From assembly GCA_032871835.1 (NCBI GenBank), contig CM065298.1, positions 72,444,154 to 72,508,153 of the forward strand: a stretch of DNA of 64,000 bases. The letters are read 5' to 3'. Of the stretch, positions 44,602 through 56,863 are shown piece after piece. This stretch comes from Dipteronia dyeriana (Eukaryota > Streptophyta > Magnoliopsida > Sapindales > Sapindaceae). Every line of letters begins with the position of its first letter. The first letter of the stretch is position 1. Below the pieces are notes generated by a model. That model saw only the letters and a program-made list of their open reading frames with translations, was not told the DNA's origin and searched no databases. Both the position numbers and the translations under genes were made by a program.

Positions 44602-47020
44602 GATTAGTCTTACACGATCAGATGAAGGGATGGTTGGGGATACTATTGAAGAGGTCGTGCCTACAACAACTTATGCTTCAACAATCTCGTTAACCTCTCC
44701 AGCTTGAAGGTCTTCCGAGTGGGTGGCATCATTATATACCCTAAGAGCTTGAACTTCACCATCATCAACACCATGATGAGGCTCTTAGGGCATGTCTAGG
44801 GGCATGAGAGTAGATTGATTTCAAATGACACTTTCATCCAAGCTGGTCCTAACATCACTCGTCAGACGAGTAACTTCAATATTTGGCAAGACCCCGAATG
44901 ACCTACTTAACCGTATTGACACCTTATCGACATGTTCTTCAATAAGCTCAAGTATGTTGTCTTCAGTGATAGGCTCATTGGGGTTAGTCTCAACACTATT
45001 AGAGTCAAATTCAGTAAATATTATCTGACATTTAATAGAGAATTGCATCGGGGACTTGTGGCTCGCTGAGTGGGTGAATCAATTTGAGCTTGACTAGTAG
45101 GGCGATCGACTTTGGCTTGAGATGGTTCTGGTAAGGAAAGAAGTGTCGTCTATTGAAGGTTGGTCTCCTCACTAGTCTCAACCAGGACTTGGCCAGCGAT
45201 CTTTGTCCGTTCAGAAGGTAGGGGAACAGATGTCACAGAAATGCTATCATCCCTCATCTTAAACTGCTGCTCCCTTAAGATCAGGTCAGTCAAAGTCTCT
45301 TGATCATCATCCTCTTCATCAACATCTGCGAGCCTAACCTCTACTCGAGGAGCTCCTAGGTTCGCTGGAGGTTGAATCTCCTCATGTTTATGAGTAGCTT
45401 CGGGGGCGGAAGACCCCTTGGTAGTTTTGGCCACTTTCTTGCTGGCCATTTCCTTGGTGGATCTCTCTCTGGTGAGCCTTCCCTAGTGAACCTCTCTTAG
45501 GTAGACCTTTCCCAGGTAAGCCTTTCCTTAGAAGATCCTCTCATACTTTCTTTTGAGGGAGCGTCATGCTTACTCCCCTAAGCATGTCTGATCGGGCTTG
45601 TTGATGTGTTAGGATAAGGCTCATAGATGTGCTCCACCATATCATGCTCAAGGGGTGCGATCTGCTTAGCCACTAGATCAACGACCTCACTCCTACTAAG
45701 CCTATCAAGGTTCTTAGCCTTTTTAGCTTGATCATCAACAATGATGTCTACTTCATACACTAAAATTAAAGTTCAGCAAAGACAATAAGGATATGCATGA
45801 ATGATACAGGCTAAATGATGAAAAAGTCAGGACTTACATCATTTGCGTCTGCTGGAGATGGCAGGAAAGAGCCCTAAATCAATCAACTCTTTCTCTACGA
45901 ACAATGCACGATAGTCTCTGACCTCCCAAGAGGTTTGGGCTATCGTAGCCACCAAATTAGCCTAGCCCTGAGTTAATTCTGTCGGTGTTTTGTTTCATAG
46001 CTCAGGGTTGCAAAAGTGTATTGGGACACTATTTTTGGGTGAATTCTGAAAGGGGTCAGCTTCAACTTTTCGGCTTAGTCACCCTTGATAACAAACCAGC
46101 TATTCTTCCAATATTTATTGAATGATGGGAAGCCTTATATGAAGCTCTTATGATCCTTGTTGGATGCAAGGGGGTGGTTTTCCGTAAAGGGGTGGTTTTC
46201 TTCAAAGTTAAGAGGGATCCAGTGGCTAGGCAAGTTAGAGTGAAGACTGAAAGTGCCCCATCATCCGAGAGGCCAAGAGTGTAGAAATTACGAATCTCTT
46301 GGGGGTCGGGGGGGTGCTTTTCTCCTATTTTCTTCTACAATTTCCATAGGTTGATCAACACCTTATAATAATTTAGGGTCTGCTGTGCAGGAGCAATCCC
46401 CACCTTTGCCAAAAACCTGGCGTTGAAAAGCTGAATACCTAAACTGGGAGAGTAACTCTAGAATAAAGCATAACACCATAAATAGCAATAGCACCCGGGG
46501 GTGGGTTCTATACAACATGCTACCCACTGGGAATCAGTTCCACCGATCTTGGAATATCAAATCTATCCATGAATTTTACGTGTCCTCGTTCAGCTACCAC
46601 GTTAACCTCACAGTTGAAATCACATGGATGATTAGTAGAAAATCTCAATAAGTGCATTCGGTGCCTCTTAGGAACATTAGCCACCTTTAACCTCAGGGAC
46701 AGGATCTTAAATCGACTATAGAAGAGGGAAAGTTCATAGTGGAAGCCCTACTTCCATAACTAGTACCTGTTGTATTTCACATATCTGGGCATGCTCCAAC
46801 AGAAGAAGAGGCATGAGAGTTAGAATGTGAAGGTAAAAACTTAGGACGAACGATAGAGTAAACTACATTGAGATCTATGGGTTGAGATGGAAGAGTCGAC
46901 GTGCGAGGGCGACCCCATAATATTGATTCAATTTTAACAATATCTTTCTTATCACCCATTTCAATAGCCCGCATATATAATTTAGAATAATGGTGACGAA
47001 GGATATGATCCATACCTGAG
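44602..47020 (-). pseudogene. G1 antisense ORF, main part (gypsy-type 'Transposase_28'-like)
   Basis: Starts on minus at ATG 47013, or more likely 46959 (MGDKKDIVKIESILWGRPRT). Downstream, around 46344-46400, GIAPAQQTLNYYKVLINLW matches LAPLQLTPDFWRHLIGFLVL of the G3 antisense ORF. Both resemble the domain annotated as 'putative gypsy type transposon' in plants. Further segments are an acidic/Ser-rich stretch at 45150-45449 (ADVDEEDDDQETL) and 45578-45760. Stops and frame shifts separate the segments; intron-like gaps are possible. A minus-strand TATA box lies at 47188. Function is unknown. Confidence 0.55.
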
Positions 47021-47187
47021 AAATAATTACGAGCGAAGTGCGATTAGAAGTCGAGTGTAAAAAGATGGTTGTGAGAAGAGCTAAGGCAATAAGAAGCTAT
47101 GAAAGGGAGTCTTAAAACTTAGGGTTTCAGTTCTAGAGAAGATTGCGAAGAAAATATATGAAAAAGGGAAAGTGAAGAGTTTTCAAA

Positions 47188-47193
47188 TATATA
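47188..47193 (-). promoter_or_regulatory. TATA box for the G1 antisense ORF
   Basis: Minus strand CCTCTATATATTTG, about 175-230 bases upstream of the candidate ATGs and outside the 3' LTR. Confidence 0.4.
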
Positions 47194-47477
47194 GAGGACG
47201 GTGACATTATCCCATAACCAAACAATATGCATGTAAGAGTGGAGTTTGGTGCACAAACTCTAAAGATCACGTACCATTCGAAATTTTAAAAACCGCCAAT
47301 GATTGTGTCATTCCCGTCACGTCACTTGGGCTAAGCAAATGTTTGTGGCCAAAATTAAATTCTTAGTTAAGTATTAATGAGCGTTAATGTGCTACGAGAC
47401 AAAAAGTAAAGGCAAATTAAACATACCTCACCGAGTGATTTCTTTTATGATCGAACGAGATACTCGGATCAAATGTT

Positions 47478-47488
47478 TAAGAGGGTAT
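47478..47488 (+). other. G1 polypurine tract
   Basis: TAAGAGGGTAT directly before LTR start TGTTATTGG. Confidence 0.55.
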
Positions 47489-48283
47489 TGTTATTGGTGA
47501 AATCTGAAAGAATGCCATGACACCAAAAGTTAACTAGACTGAGCCAACCTAAGTTGATCAAAGATGGCCTCACAACACCTGGTCGAGGTCACTTAAACGA
47601 TCGGGTGTAGATAACTCAACTAAAGTGATAAGACTGACCAGGTAAAGATAACCCGTTTAGGAATTTTAAGATGGTAAGGTAAAAACATCTGGCCAGGATA
47701 GATTCACTGGTCGAGAAGGGTGAAGTCTAGTCGGATCTGGTAGACCGTCAGCTATATGACATATAGACAACATGGAATTCAATGCAATCAAGACTCAAAT
47801 ACACAAAGAATGATACATACTCGAATAAGATATCTCTTGCTTTTTTATAGATACCAGAACCCAGATTAGGCAATAGATCTAATGCATGCAGAATACGATC
47901 AATGTGGAATAAGAAAGAAGAATAAAACAACTCCAACAAGTCAGAGTCTCATTAAATCTCAACAACTTTCCTTACCTGTACACCAAGGACTAGGTAACTA
48001 TGCATGTATAAATAGACCCTGAAAACGCTCATAAAAGGGTTAACGACAGTAGTTGTAGCAAGAGTGAAAGTAGAGATAAAGTGTGTAAACAATATATTCA
48101 TTGTGAAGGTCTTTCCAACGCCGCCTCCGATAACCGTGGTTTTTTCCCTTCTTATGTTTTCCACGTAAAATTATATGTTTGCATGCTTGCTTTATTTTGT
48201 TTTATTTATTATTTGGTTATTAATTTGTATCATCTTGTTGAGCACACGGTTAGGTCAACAAAATCCAAAAATTGCCATCAACA
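47489..48283 (+). mobile_element. G1 3' LTR
   Basis: Starts TGTTATTGGTGAAATC and ends CCATCAACA. It matches the broken 5' LTR from about 47815 on. It carries a TATA box (CATGTATAAATAGACC, 48003-48018) and the stem-loop CCGTGGTTTTTTCCC...GTTTTCCACG (about 48134-48163). The C3 leader resumes right after it. Confidence 0.8.
48006..48013 (+). promoter_or_regulatory. TATA box of the G1 3' LTR
   Basis: TATAAATA, conserved in the 5' LTR as TATAAATT. Confidence 0.6.
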
Positions 48284-48508
48284 AGGACAATTGCGCAAAT
48301 GCTTAAACACGTAACAGCTGCACAAAAGCCCAAACGCCCAAACGCAACACTTGCGCATGTGTGGCAATAATGATATTTCTTTTGCGTGACAATCACGCAC
48401 GTGTTGCTGCATTCTCGCACAACAGGTTCGTGCGGCTAATGTGATATGCGTTTCGGATCGTTGTTCTTCGTCGTGTTACATCAATAAAAAAAAATAGCAG
48501 AACAACAT

Positions 48509-48553
<45 letters not shown>

Positions 48554-48750
48554 ACCTGAAATTAATATTACATCAGAAAAATAATACATATAATATCCAA
48601 AACCCTAAAACCCACCGTACCATACAATTAACAATTAACCATGCTTTATTTGTTTTTTATAAATATCATACATTTAATATATTGTGCCTACACATATATA
48701 CATGTAATTACTGAAGAACAAAGAATGATTTATTCGAATATATTGTACTA
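48284..48750 (-). mobile_element. C3 5' internal leader next to its 5' LTR
   Basis: Matches 6180-6600. Non-coding. Cut at 48284 by the right border of G1. Includes a (TA)n tract at 48512-48551. Confidence 0.7.
48512..48551. repeat. (TA)n microsatellite in the C3 leader
   Basis: About 20 TA units; the corresponding tract at 6388-6408 is shorter. Confidence 0.9.
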
Positions 48751-48752
48751 GG

Positions 48753-48764
48753 GCTCTGATACCA
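48753..48764 (-). other. C3 primer binding site (tRNA-iMet)
   Basis: Minus strand TGGTATCAGAGC, an exact iMet complement, two bases after the LTR end. Confidence 0.9.
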
Positions 48765-50202
48765 ATTGTAAGCCCTAGGGTGACACATCGGAAGGAATTT
48801 TAAATTTTATTTTTAAAATTTTTTAAGCGACTTTAAAACATGTACGTTGTATAAGAATAAAATAGGTAAGATTCTAAGTCGTACCTCAAGGCTAACTCAT
48901 TCATTCTTTAATGTCTTGATGTTTCTTTGTGATTCGTACAACCGGATCTATCTCGATATCTCCCAGGTTCCGGCAACTGTGTATAGGCGCATCATGAACT
49001 TCAGGAGGTTTTACGGAGGTTGTAGAAACAACACAAAACAACTCTTGCTTTGTGTATATGGAATTCGACCACACTTGAATAAGAAAAAAAAAATTAAAAC
49101 CTCTTTTTTTTTCTTGTTGGCCGTGTCATCTTTCTTGTTTCTATGCTTTTTTATTGTGTTTCAATGTATGTCAAATATTTCTCTAAGCCTCAATTACTTT
49201 AATTAAGAGTTTTTAAAGATACAAACCTACTTGATAAGATAAAATTAGTTTTTAAAATATCTAAAATTCAAAAAATTAATATCTTTTATATTGTTTTAAA
49301 ATATCAAATTTTTAAAAACAAAATAACATGATATCTTATATCATGATACGGTCACTAGTGACCTTGATTAAATAGGATTTTTTTTTTAAATATAAATTTT
49401 ATTTGATTAAATAGGATTCTAAATCCCATTTTATTCAATGTTGTCACTGTGACTTGAACACGTGACCTCTAAAAAACAATTAATTTGATTTGTAATTATT
49501 AATATAATTAAATAATCTAATTATTTAATTTAATTAATTATTAATTCAATAATTAAATAATTGCATTTATTGGACCATCCAATTAATTAACTGTGACTCT
49601 TGTTACTTTCAACTTTCCGGGCAAGCAAGGGGACCTAATGGACCCACAGTCTTGAACTCTAACAATCCTTAGAAAAAAGTTATTAAACTCTTTAATTAAT
49701 ATTTCATGACTATTAACCTCGGAGTTACTCCACTAAAAACCCGAGGCTACACTCTCGCAACTGTAGATGTTTTATAAAAACAAAAAATTAGTGTCCATCG
49801 ATATAGCTATTACATGTGGTATGGTCCTCAACAAGTAGTTCATAATTAAAGTTAGGTCTTAAAGTCCGTTATACCCCTCTATTTATATTTTTTTCATTAA
49901 GTACCTTTGATTTTGTAATGAACAATTATATCCTTCAAACCTTTACGAAAGAAGTAGATCACCCTTAATTGTCCAAGCCCCAAATCAACCCTTAAGGGAA
50001 CTTTTTCCTCGCAAGATGTAGTAGATTCCAATATTGTGTACAGAACTTCCAAACCACAAGCCAAACCACGTTTCCAAGATACAGAGATATTGATCGGGAA
50101 TGTTATTTCAATCTCACCTATGGTAAATCGAAAACTATGATCTAACCAGAAAGAGTTAGTAAGACACTTAGGATTAAAATCACCCATATATAGCCATCAT
50201 TT

Positions 50203-50203
<1 letters not shown>

Positions 50204-50276
<73 letters not shown>
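50204..50276. repeat. (TA)n microsatellite in the C3 5' LTR
   Basis: Over 70 bases of uninterrupted AT repeat; the other LTR has only TATATATGAA here. Confidence 0.95.
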
Positions 50277-50279
<3 letters not shown>

Positions 50280-50482
50280 TATCCTCATGTAACAGATATT
50301 TGTGATAGATTCATATAGATCGTGGTTCAGTCCTATATGATCATATCATATAAGGTGCCCCCATTCTCATATATATATGAATCTCCTCATGCAACGGATA
50401 TTTGTGAGAGATTCATATAAATCGTGACCCAGTCCTATATGATCGTATCATATAAAGTGCCCCCATTCTCATATCACTATAT
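50277..50482. repeat. Tandem duplication (~103 bp) in the C3 5' LTR
   Basis: GAAT(A/C)TCCTCATG(T/C)AAC...GTGCCCCCATTCTCATAT occurs twice here, once in the other LTR (about 9770-9870). Confidence 0.85.
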
Positions 50483-50636
50483 GAGTAGTTTAGGATAAGA
50501 CCATCGTACATTACGGAATGAACCGTAACTGTAGATTAACCACAAATAAAGTACCCAACTTTATTTGATCTCTACAGACTCTTTAGATCGCGCGTCTCAA
50601 ACTGAATTCTTCTGTATATGACACTCCTATATAAAA

Positions 50637-52622
50637 ATAACCCATAAAAGGTGGGTCTAATAAACCTAGAGAGGGGGGGGGGGGGGGTGAATAGGTTTTA
50701 ATCAAGTCAATTATAAATTTATCTTTATTAGTCAATATTAAAGAATTACCTAACAAACAATCAAACAAAATCAAGTGTAAAGCGCAGAAATATAAAGAAC
50801 ACATGATAAATATGTGGAAACCCTCCAACTAGGAAAAACCACATGCTATTCTACTAGCCTCAAACGATCATAGAAATCTACTATATGAATAAAAGTTTAC
50901 ACCCTCTAGTGATACTCTCACTCTCACTCTCACTCTCGATAACCTCATACTATGGACACTACCACTCGCCACTCGTGGTTCAATCCCTAGTAAAATCCCC
51001 TGATACACTATCCTAGGCATCAGCACCTCCTACTCTATCCCTCAGGACTTTTACAGAGGCACTTGACCAATTGCTTGTCAACCCACCCTTGGTTGCAAGA
51101 CTTAACCTACTTGTGCAACTTCACTCAGAAGCCACAAGACTTTGACTATATGAAGATCATATGGTCTAAGAGAACAATCAAGGAATGCTCAATGTAAAAT
51201 ATGCTAGACCAAACATACAATGCTTAACTAGGTGTAGATAATGCAATACAACAACCTAGTTATCAAACAATGCCTACATGCCTATACTTAAGGACTCAAT
51301 TAGATGCAAAAGGATTCTAGCGACCAAATTTACAATAAAAGTCCAACCAACACAAGTTGTCACAACATATAATCAAGGGCAATAAATATACACTGAAGAA
51401 ATGCAATCAATGAGGCATAAATTTAATGGTCGAGATGTTATGCAGAAAATCTTAGCTAGAAGGGCAATATGGACAATAATCTAGCTATCAACAAACAAAC
51501 ACAATCATGTTATCAAGACTCATAAATATATGCAATAAATAGAGCCTAGGTACTTAATCAAGCAATAAAGACCTAATCTATAGTAAGAACAACAATAAAT
51601 GAACTTTAATATAGTTGTAGCTTACCTTGTCATGAAACCATGAAGACCCATGCTCAAATGATGATGAATGATGCAAGATGGAGATGGGTTTTTGGTTTAG
51701 TGAGTAAAAGAACAAAGCATGAAGCTTTCTCTCTCAGGGAAGCTTTCTCTGACCATATTATGATTTTATGAGCTCTGAAACGAATGAGAAAGAAGATGGG
51801 TTTTATATATAAACCCTAGATGAAACTATGACATTTCAGAAATGTTAAAAATAATTCATGGTAAAGTCACTGTACAGATCGCTCTACGTAGGCCGACCGT
51901 ATAGAGCTGACTTACTGGAATGTGAAGCAACAAAAAGTCTCTATACAGGTTGCTCTATGTATGGCGATTGTACAGCACCCACCTACTGGAATTTCAAGAG
52001 ACAACGCATCAGCTCAATATTTGAGCACCCCAAGTTATGACCAAACGACATTGAAATTTATCAAATAGTATACAAATGGAAAGGTATGGATGTCTACTTT
52101 CTAATCTACTTTGTGGAAAGAAGTTTCAATGTCTATAGAAATAGTTATGGTTAAAGGAGTGACTAATGGTCAGAATGGGACATCAACAAAATGTCCAAAC
52201 TCATGGTATAAGACCATGTGACCAAGGACCAAAACAAGAGAAGAATGGGACCTTCTCGTATAGTCACTCAATATGATAAGACAAGTACACCATCGTGCAG
52301 GTGCGGACACAACACAAACACACCGTACAAAGCCACACATAAATCTCAAAGTGAATTACAAGTGTGATTGTGAAAAGGATGCACACAAATAAATACTTAC
52401 AACACAAATGCAAGATGAACAAAACATGCATGAGGTGTGTGTGTGCACCAAAGTCTTTTCAAAGAGTTAAAGTCAAGTAAATATACCTTTTGCTCTTAAA
52501 GTCATGGAGATGTTTGGAAACTTGCCAACTAGGACCTAAGCTACCCATTACATAATCTTCTTCAATGTGGTATGGTGTGGTTTGTCTTGAAACAAACCAA
52601 TCATAAAATGGAGGTCCTTACA
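50637..52622 (-). mobile_element. C5: Sirevirus-like Copia LTR, minus strand
   Basis: Read on minus it starts TGTAAGGACCTCC at 52622 after the purine tract AAAGGGGGAGAT (52623-52636) and ends near the CTATTCACCCCC motif (50673-50697). It contains the stem-loop (TGTGGAAACCCTCC...GGAAAAACCACA, 50813-50843). No TG/CA end or TSD is visible on the left. Confidence 0.75.
50673..50687. repeat. Poly-G tract
   Basis: 15 consecutive G on plus, in the CACCCCC-type LTR end of C5. Confidence 0.95.
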
Positions 52623-52917
52623 ATCTCCCCCTTTGACTATTTAATGACAAAATAACCACTCACAGATAATTCCTCACACAAACTAAAAAAATCTAGCTAT
52701 TGTCCATGAGAGTTTATTCTACGATACAAAAAGAGATACCTAATGTTCTAAGTCTTCAAGGTCTTCTGTCTCTTCATAAATCATCATATCTACACATAAT
52801 AGCAAGAAAGCATTTTCCCAAAACAAGTGCAAGTGAGGTGTACAAATACAAAAAAGCAATTGCACTCAATAAGAGTATATTCTACATTACAAAAAGAGAT
52901 ACCTACAATCACAGAAA
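52623..52917 (-). other. C5 polypurine tract and 3' non-coding internal region
   Basis: Purine tract next to the LTR, then sequence that resembles the region beside the C2b 3' LTR (TTCTACATTACAAA.GAGATA). No coding remnant. Confidence 0.6.
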
Positions 52918-53163
52918 ACCACTATATGAATAAAAGGTTACACCCTCAAGTGATACTCAGACTCTCACTCTCGACAACCTCAGGCCATGGACACTATAAC
53001 TCGTCACTCTTTGTTCAATCCCTAGTGTTATCCCCTGATACACTACCCTTGGCGTCAACACCTCATACTCTACCCCTCGGGTCTTTTACAGTGGCACTTG
53101 ACCAATTATTTGCCAACCCACCCTTAGTTGCATGGCTAGACTTTCTTGTGCAACTTCACTTAG
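52918..53163 (-). mobile_element. Second C5-family LTR fragment
   Basis: CTATATGAATAAAAG...GTGCAACTTCACT repeats 50881-51128 of the C5 LTR. Cut at 53163 by G3. Confidence 0.8.
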
Positions 53164-54349
53164 TGTTAATAGTAAAATTTGGCCAGGGGTCAAAGAGGAA
53201 TTTTCCACTATCCCAGCCCAAATCGAAGCCCAAAGTCGACATTCATGAAACTCCGGATGTACCATAAAACTACCCTATAGAAGCACGGAGGGACTGTCGG
53301 GCTTTAAAACTATCAGGGAAGAAGCTAGGCATGACCAGGTCGGACCCCCACGTGAACACTGGAGTCCGAGATTCTCGAGGCCACCTACTTGGGAACCTCG
53401 GTTCCTGGGGTCGGGCTCCTCAACCACCACGTGAAGGCCAAGGGGGTCGCCAAGCACAAGAAACATTCGAAAGAAGCCCAACAAGCAAAGCAAGCCCCCT
53501 CCGGGTTAAGGCTTTTAGAGGTCAAACATAATTCATGGCCTGAATGAGAAGTCCACCAACCTCTCCGGGAGCCAGTTACTCTTCCATGATATAAGAAGGA
53601 AAAAGACCTCTAAATAAATCAGATCCATGTTACCTCATAGGAATGACTTCTAGGGTGTCCATTCCAAGCCTCTGAAAACGAAACCAAGGCATAGATCTAG
53701 CTCGCTCTGTGAAAACTACGAATGGCTAGCTCAGCAACCTCCATAAAGAATCATGCTGTAAGTACGCACAGGAATATATCTACGTAACAACCAGCCTTTA
53801 CACGCAAGTCAAGAGTTTGATTCCAAAAAGGAAGTAAACTTAACTTCGTCAATAATATCATCGTTTCCGCTATTTACTCGGAGTCAACAACTTTCAAATA
53901 ATGGATCCCGCCCGATAAGGAGGGAGTAGATTTAGAGAATCAAGGCGAGAGATACATCCGTTCAAAGTGATTCAACAGTATATAAATATACCAAAAACAT
54001 CCCTACAGGAAAAATGGTAGGAGAAGGATAGACGACAGAGAAAAGGGAGAGAGAAGTACTTCAGGCCTAAATTCTATGATTAGAACACGGTCGTCGTGAC
54101 ATCCACTATTCGACAAGTACGAAGTTACCACATTCCTACGTTCTAGAGAGATAGTGAGCATATGAGAGAGAACCTTGTATTCCATGAGTAATAAATACTA
54201 AAGTCTCCACTTATTATTGTTATACAAACACTCATGTTTATCTAAGCAGGTTAGGTATCAAAGGTACTAACCCTGGCCATCACCTCCGTGGTAGTGGTCT
54301 CGAGGGCGTTAGCTGTAATTCCTCACCCTGAGAAAATTTTTGGTTAACA
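53164..54349 (+). mobile_element. G3 5' LTR
   Basis: Starts TGTTAATAGTAAAATTTGG exactly where the C5 copy breaks, and ends GGTTAACA just before the PBS. A TATA box lies at 53981. Confidence 0.85.
53981..53988 (+). promoter_or_regulatory. TATA box of the G3 LTR
   Basis: TATAAATA in CAGTATATAAATATACC. Confidence 0.6.
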
Positions 54350-54354
54350 CTTGC

Positions 54355-54373
54355 TGGCGCAGTCTGTGGGAAG
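54355..54373 (+). other. G3 primer binding site
   Basis: TGGCGCAGTCTGTGGGAAG, the form usual in Tat elements, five bases after the LTR. Confidence 0.8.
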
Positions 54374-54485
54374 TTCCCACACCACCATCTTTATATTCAC
54401 AAGTTTATTATCTTATAGTAGTCATGAGGCTTCGCTCCTCCCAAGGATAACCAGGCGCATCGGGACAACCTTCTGCTGCGTCAAC

Positions 54486-56400
54486 ATGAAAGGTCCCCAG
54501 AAAAGAAGAAAATTCGGGCTCCATAGCCAGGTCCCAGACCAGCCAGCCACTGTACGAACTTTGGATTCCCCTATAGAGAACCAGGTCGAGCTTGACTAAC
54601 AAGCGGCGGCCTTCATGGAAAACGTCTGCCTTCGACTGCTCGCTGAGGGTATTACTATCCAGCAAGCAAACCTCTGCAATCGAGCAGAGTCAAGCAGGCC
54701 CGGGGCCAGGTAACCTACCTTTGATCGCCTGCGATCTACTCTTCCAGAGCCAGCTCGTAACAGAATTGGACTTCCACCCTCGATCCGGGATAGGTTAGGG
54801 CCCATTCCCCCGTTCTCGAAACGCTGCCATGCTACCAACCCAGGCAAGTCAAGTCTACGGTAGATATTCGTTCCTAAGTTTTTCCACCCAACGACTTCAA
54901 GGAGGGAAGCCCGAGGTAGGGAAGAAGAAAGTCAGCGAAGCTCTTAGGCAGACCCTCTCCGAAGAAGGGACCGGGTAGAGGTCGCTAGTTTGTCTGAATG
55001 GTCTGGTAGTGAGGAGACTAAGGTCAACTCAAGGAAACCTGAGAGCAAACACTTGTGAGACCAGTTGGCAAAGCTTTAGAAAGAGTTCCAACTGATAAAA
55101 AAAGGAGGTACAAGGAGGACAAGATGGATCCGCTAAGTGAGATGAATGCTCCATTCACCAGAAGGACCGGAGAGGCGAAGCTTCCGCCAAAATTTAAAAT
55201 GCCGACCGATAGATTCTCTGGACTAAGGATCCCTTGAGCCACTTGGAGAGCTTCGTTCAACAGATGGAGGTCCAAAACATGACTGGGGCCGCTATGTGTC
55301 GAATGTTTCCAACTATACTCACGGATTACGCTAAGACCTGGTTTAGAAAGCTATCTGCTGGCAGTATAGATTCCTTCACGAAGCTGTCGACCGATTTCTG
55401 CTCACAATTCCAGGGAGTTAAGCCCCGATTGAAGGACCCAATCTATCTACAGTACATGATCGAGGAGAGAGGGGAAACCCTCCAGGCTTATGTCGAGAGT
55501 TTCCACAAGAAAGTAATCCAGATAAGGGTCTTCACCGAGAAAGAAACCCTCACCAACTTCAGAAGGAACTTGTGGGCAGACAAACTTTTCCGTTCTTTTG
55601 CTAAGGGACCTTCAGAGACCTACTAAGAAGCCTATGATCAGGCTCTAGAGCAAATTGAGGTCGACGAACAACTCAAGGTCAAATTGGAACCTGACGACAT
55701 GAGAGCCGTAAAACGATAAAAAAAGAAAGCTCCCAAACCAGAGCAAGCTCAGAAAAGCCAGAACAAACCACCCAATAAGTCGACGTATCGCTTCCCCATC
55801 TCTCAACCCAGATTGGAAAAATATCCTTCAAAACGAACTCCTCCGCTAGCTTCACCTCCTCCCAGGACAGTAGACTCAATAGCTCGAGATGAGAGATGGT
55901 ATGATCGTTACACCCCCTTAAATGCATCTCGTGAGACAATCTATTTTGCCATTTGGGACAAGGGGTTACTATAGAAGCCCGTACCTATGAAAGCCCCTGT
56001 TGATAAGAGGAATCGCTATAAGTATTGTGACTTTCACAAAGACGTTGGACACAACACTTCAGAGTGCTACAACCTACGAAATCAGATCGAGGCTTTGATA
56101 ATGGGAGGATGTTTGGTAGAATTCTTACAGCAAATCAGGGATAACATTCAGACTTGTCGGGAAGTATAAGTCGAGATCCGCGAGTACGTTGAGAAAAGAA
56201 AAGGGGAGCATGCAGACCTGATACAACAAATCCATATATTACATACCATCAGCGGAGGGCCTACTCTGGTTGGGACCTCCAACAATTACGGGAAAAATCA
56301 CTCAAGAAAAGTCCCTCGTTTGGACGAGGGGCATGATATCTTCAAGGTCGACCAGAGTCCGAACAGCCCTCCCAGTTGTCACAGATCATTTTCACCCAAG
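54486..56400 (+). pseudogene. G3 gag
   Basis: ATG at 54486 (MKGPQKRRKF). Later blocks are NAPFTRRTGEAKLPPKFKM, then after a frameshift near 55230 SHLESFVQQMEVQNMTGAAM, CRMFPTILTDYAKTWFRKL, SFTKLSTDFCSQFQG, ERGETLQAYVESFHKKV, the Retrotrans_gag capsid core (55240-55620). A Cys/His box YCDFHKDVGHNTSECYNLR lies near 56025-56080. Stops at 54597 (TAA), 55624 (TAA) and 56167 (TAA), plus frameshifts, interrupt it. Confidence 0.85.
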
Positions 56401-56439
56401 CAAATGTCTATAACACTTTGCAGCCTCATGATGATCCTA

Positions 56440-56863
56440 TGGTGATCACTGCATGGTACACCGTGTGCTCGTCGACACAGGTAGCAGCGTCGATGTCCTA
56501 TTTAAAGACACCATGGAAAAACTGAACTTGAAACAGTGGTGTTACAATTGTTGCACTACCCCGCTATACGAGTTTACTGGGGACTCAATCATACCCGTGG
56601 GATCAAAAATCCTACCAGTGATCATTGAAGCCACACCTCTCCAGCAGAATATCATGAAAGACTTTGTGGTAGTGGATACCCCATCCGCCTACAATGCAAT
56701 ATTAGGGAGGCCGTTTTTATCATCCTTGAAAAAGGTCCTATCCATTTACCACAACGTCCTGAAGTTCCCAGTAGGAGAAAAGGTGGGGGAAGTTTGGGGT
56801 AATCAGCAAGCAGCCAAGAGATGCTACGCAGTGTCTGCCAACCCAACAGTTCTAGCGAAGTAA
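56440..56863 (+). pseudogene. G3 protease
   Basis: HRVLVDTGSSVDVLF holds the aspartic-protease active site (DTG), followed by YEFTGDSIIPVGS, DFVVVDTPSAYNAILGRPF and a C-terminal VGEVWGNQQAAKRCY, the usual Tat protease order. The frame is open for 136 codons to a TAA at 56861. The domain itself looks intact, but it is separated from RT by a stop and frame change (56870-57085). Confidence 0.9.

Larger units (their letters stand above)
10771..48283 (+). mobile_element. G1: Tat-lineage Gypsy retrotransposon, heavily nested
   Basis: Pieces in plus order are: truncated 5' LTR (10771-11024, 12949-13157), PBS, gag (13225-13571, 15783-17030), protease (17490-17790), RT (to 18634), integrase (38812-39720), antisense ORF region (41179-47020) and 3' LTR (47489-48283). 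Protein motifs and the antisense ORF place it in the Tat branch of Ty3/Gypsy. The second half of RT and RNase H are missing, lost in the same rearrangement that fused C2a to G2. Confidence 0.8.
48767..50636 (-). mobile_element. C3 Copia 5' LTR (minus), truncated at its start
   Basis: Aligns with 6617-10030 once the CACTA element is removed. Read on minus it lacks about 140 bases of the LTR start, because similarity stops at 50636 where C5 sequence begins. It has a longer (TA)n tract and a ~103-bp tandem duplication that the other LTR lacks. Confidence 0.75.
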
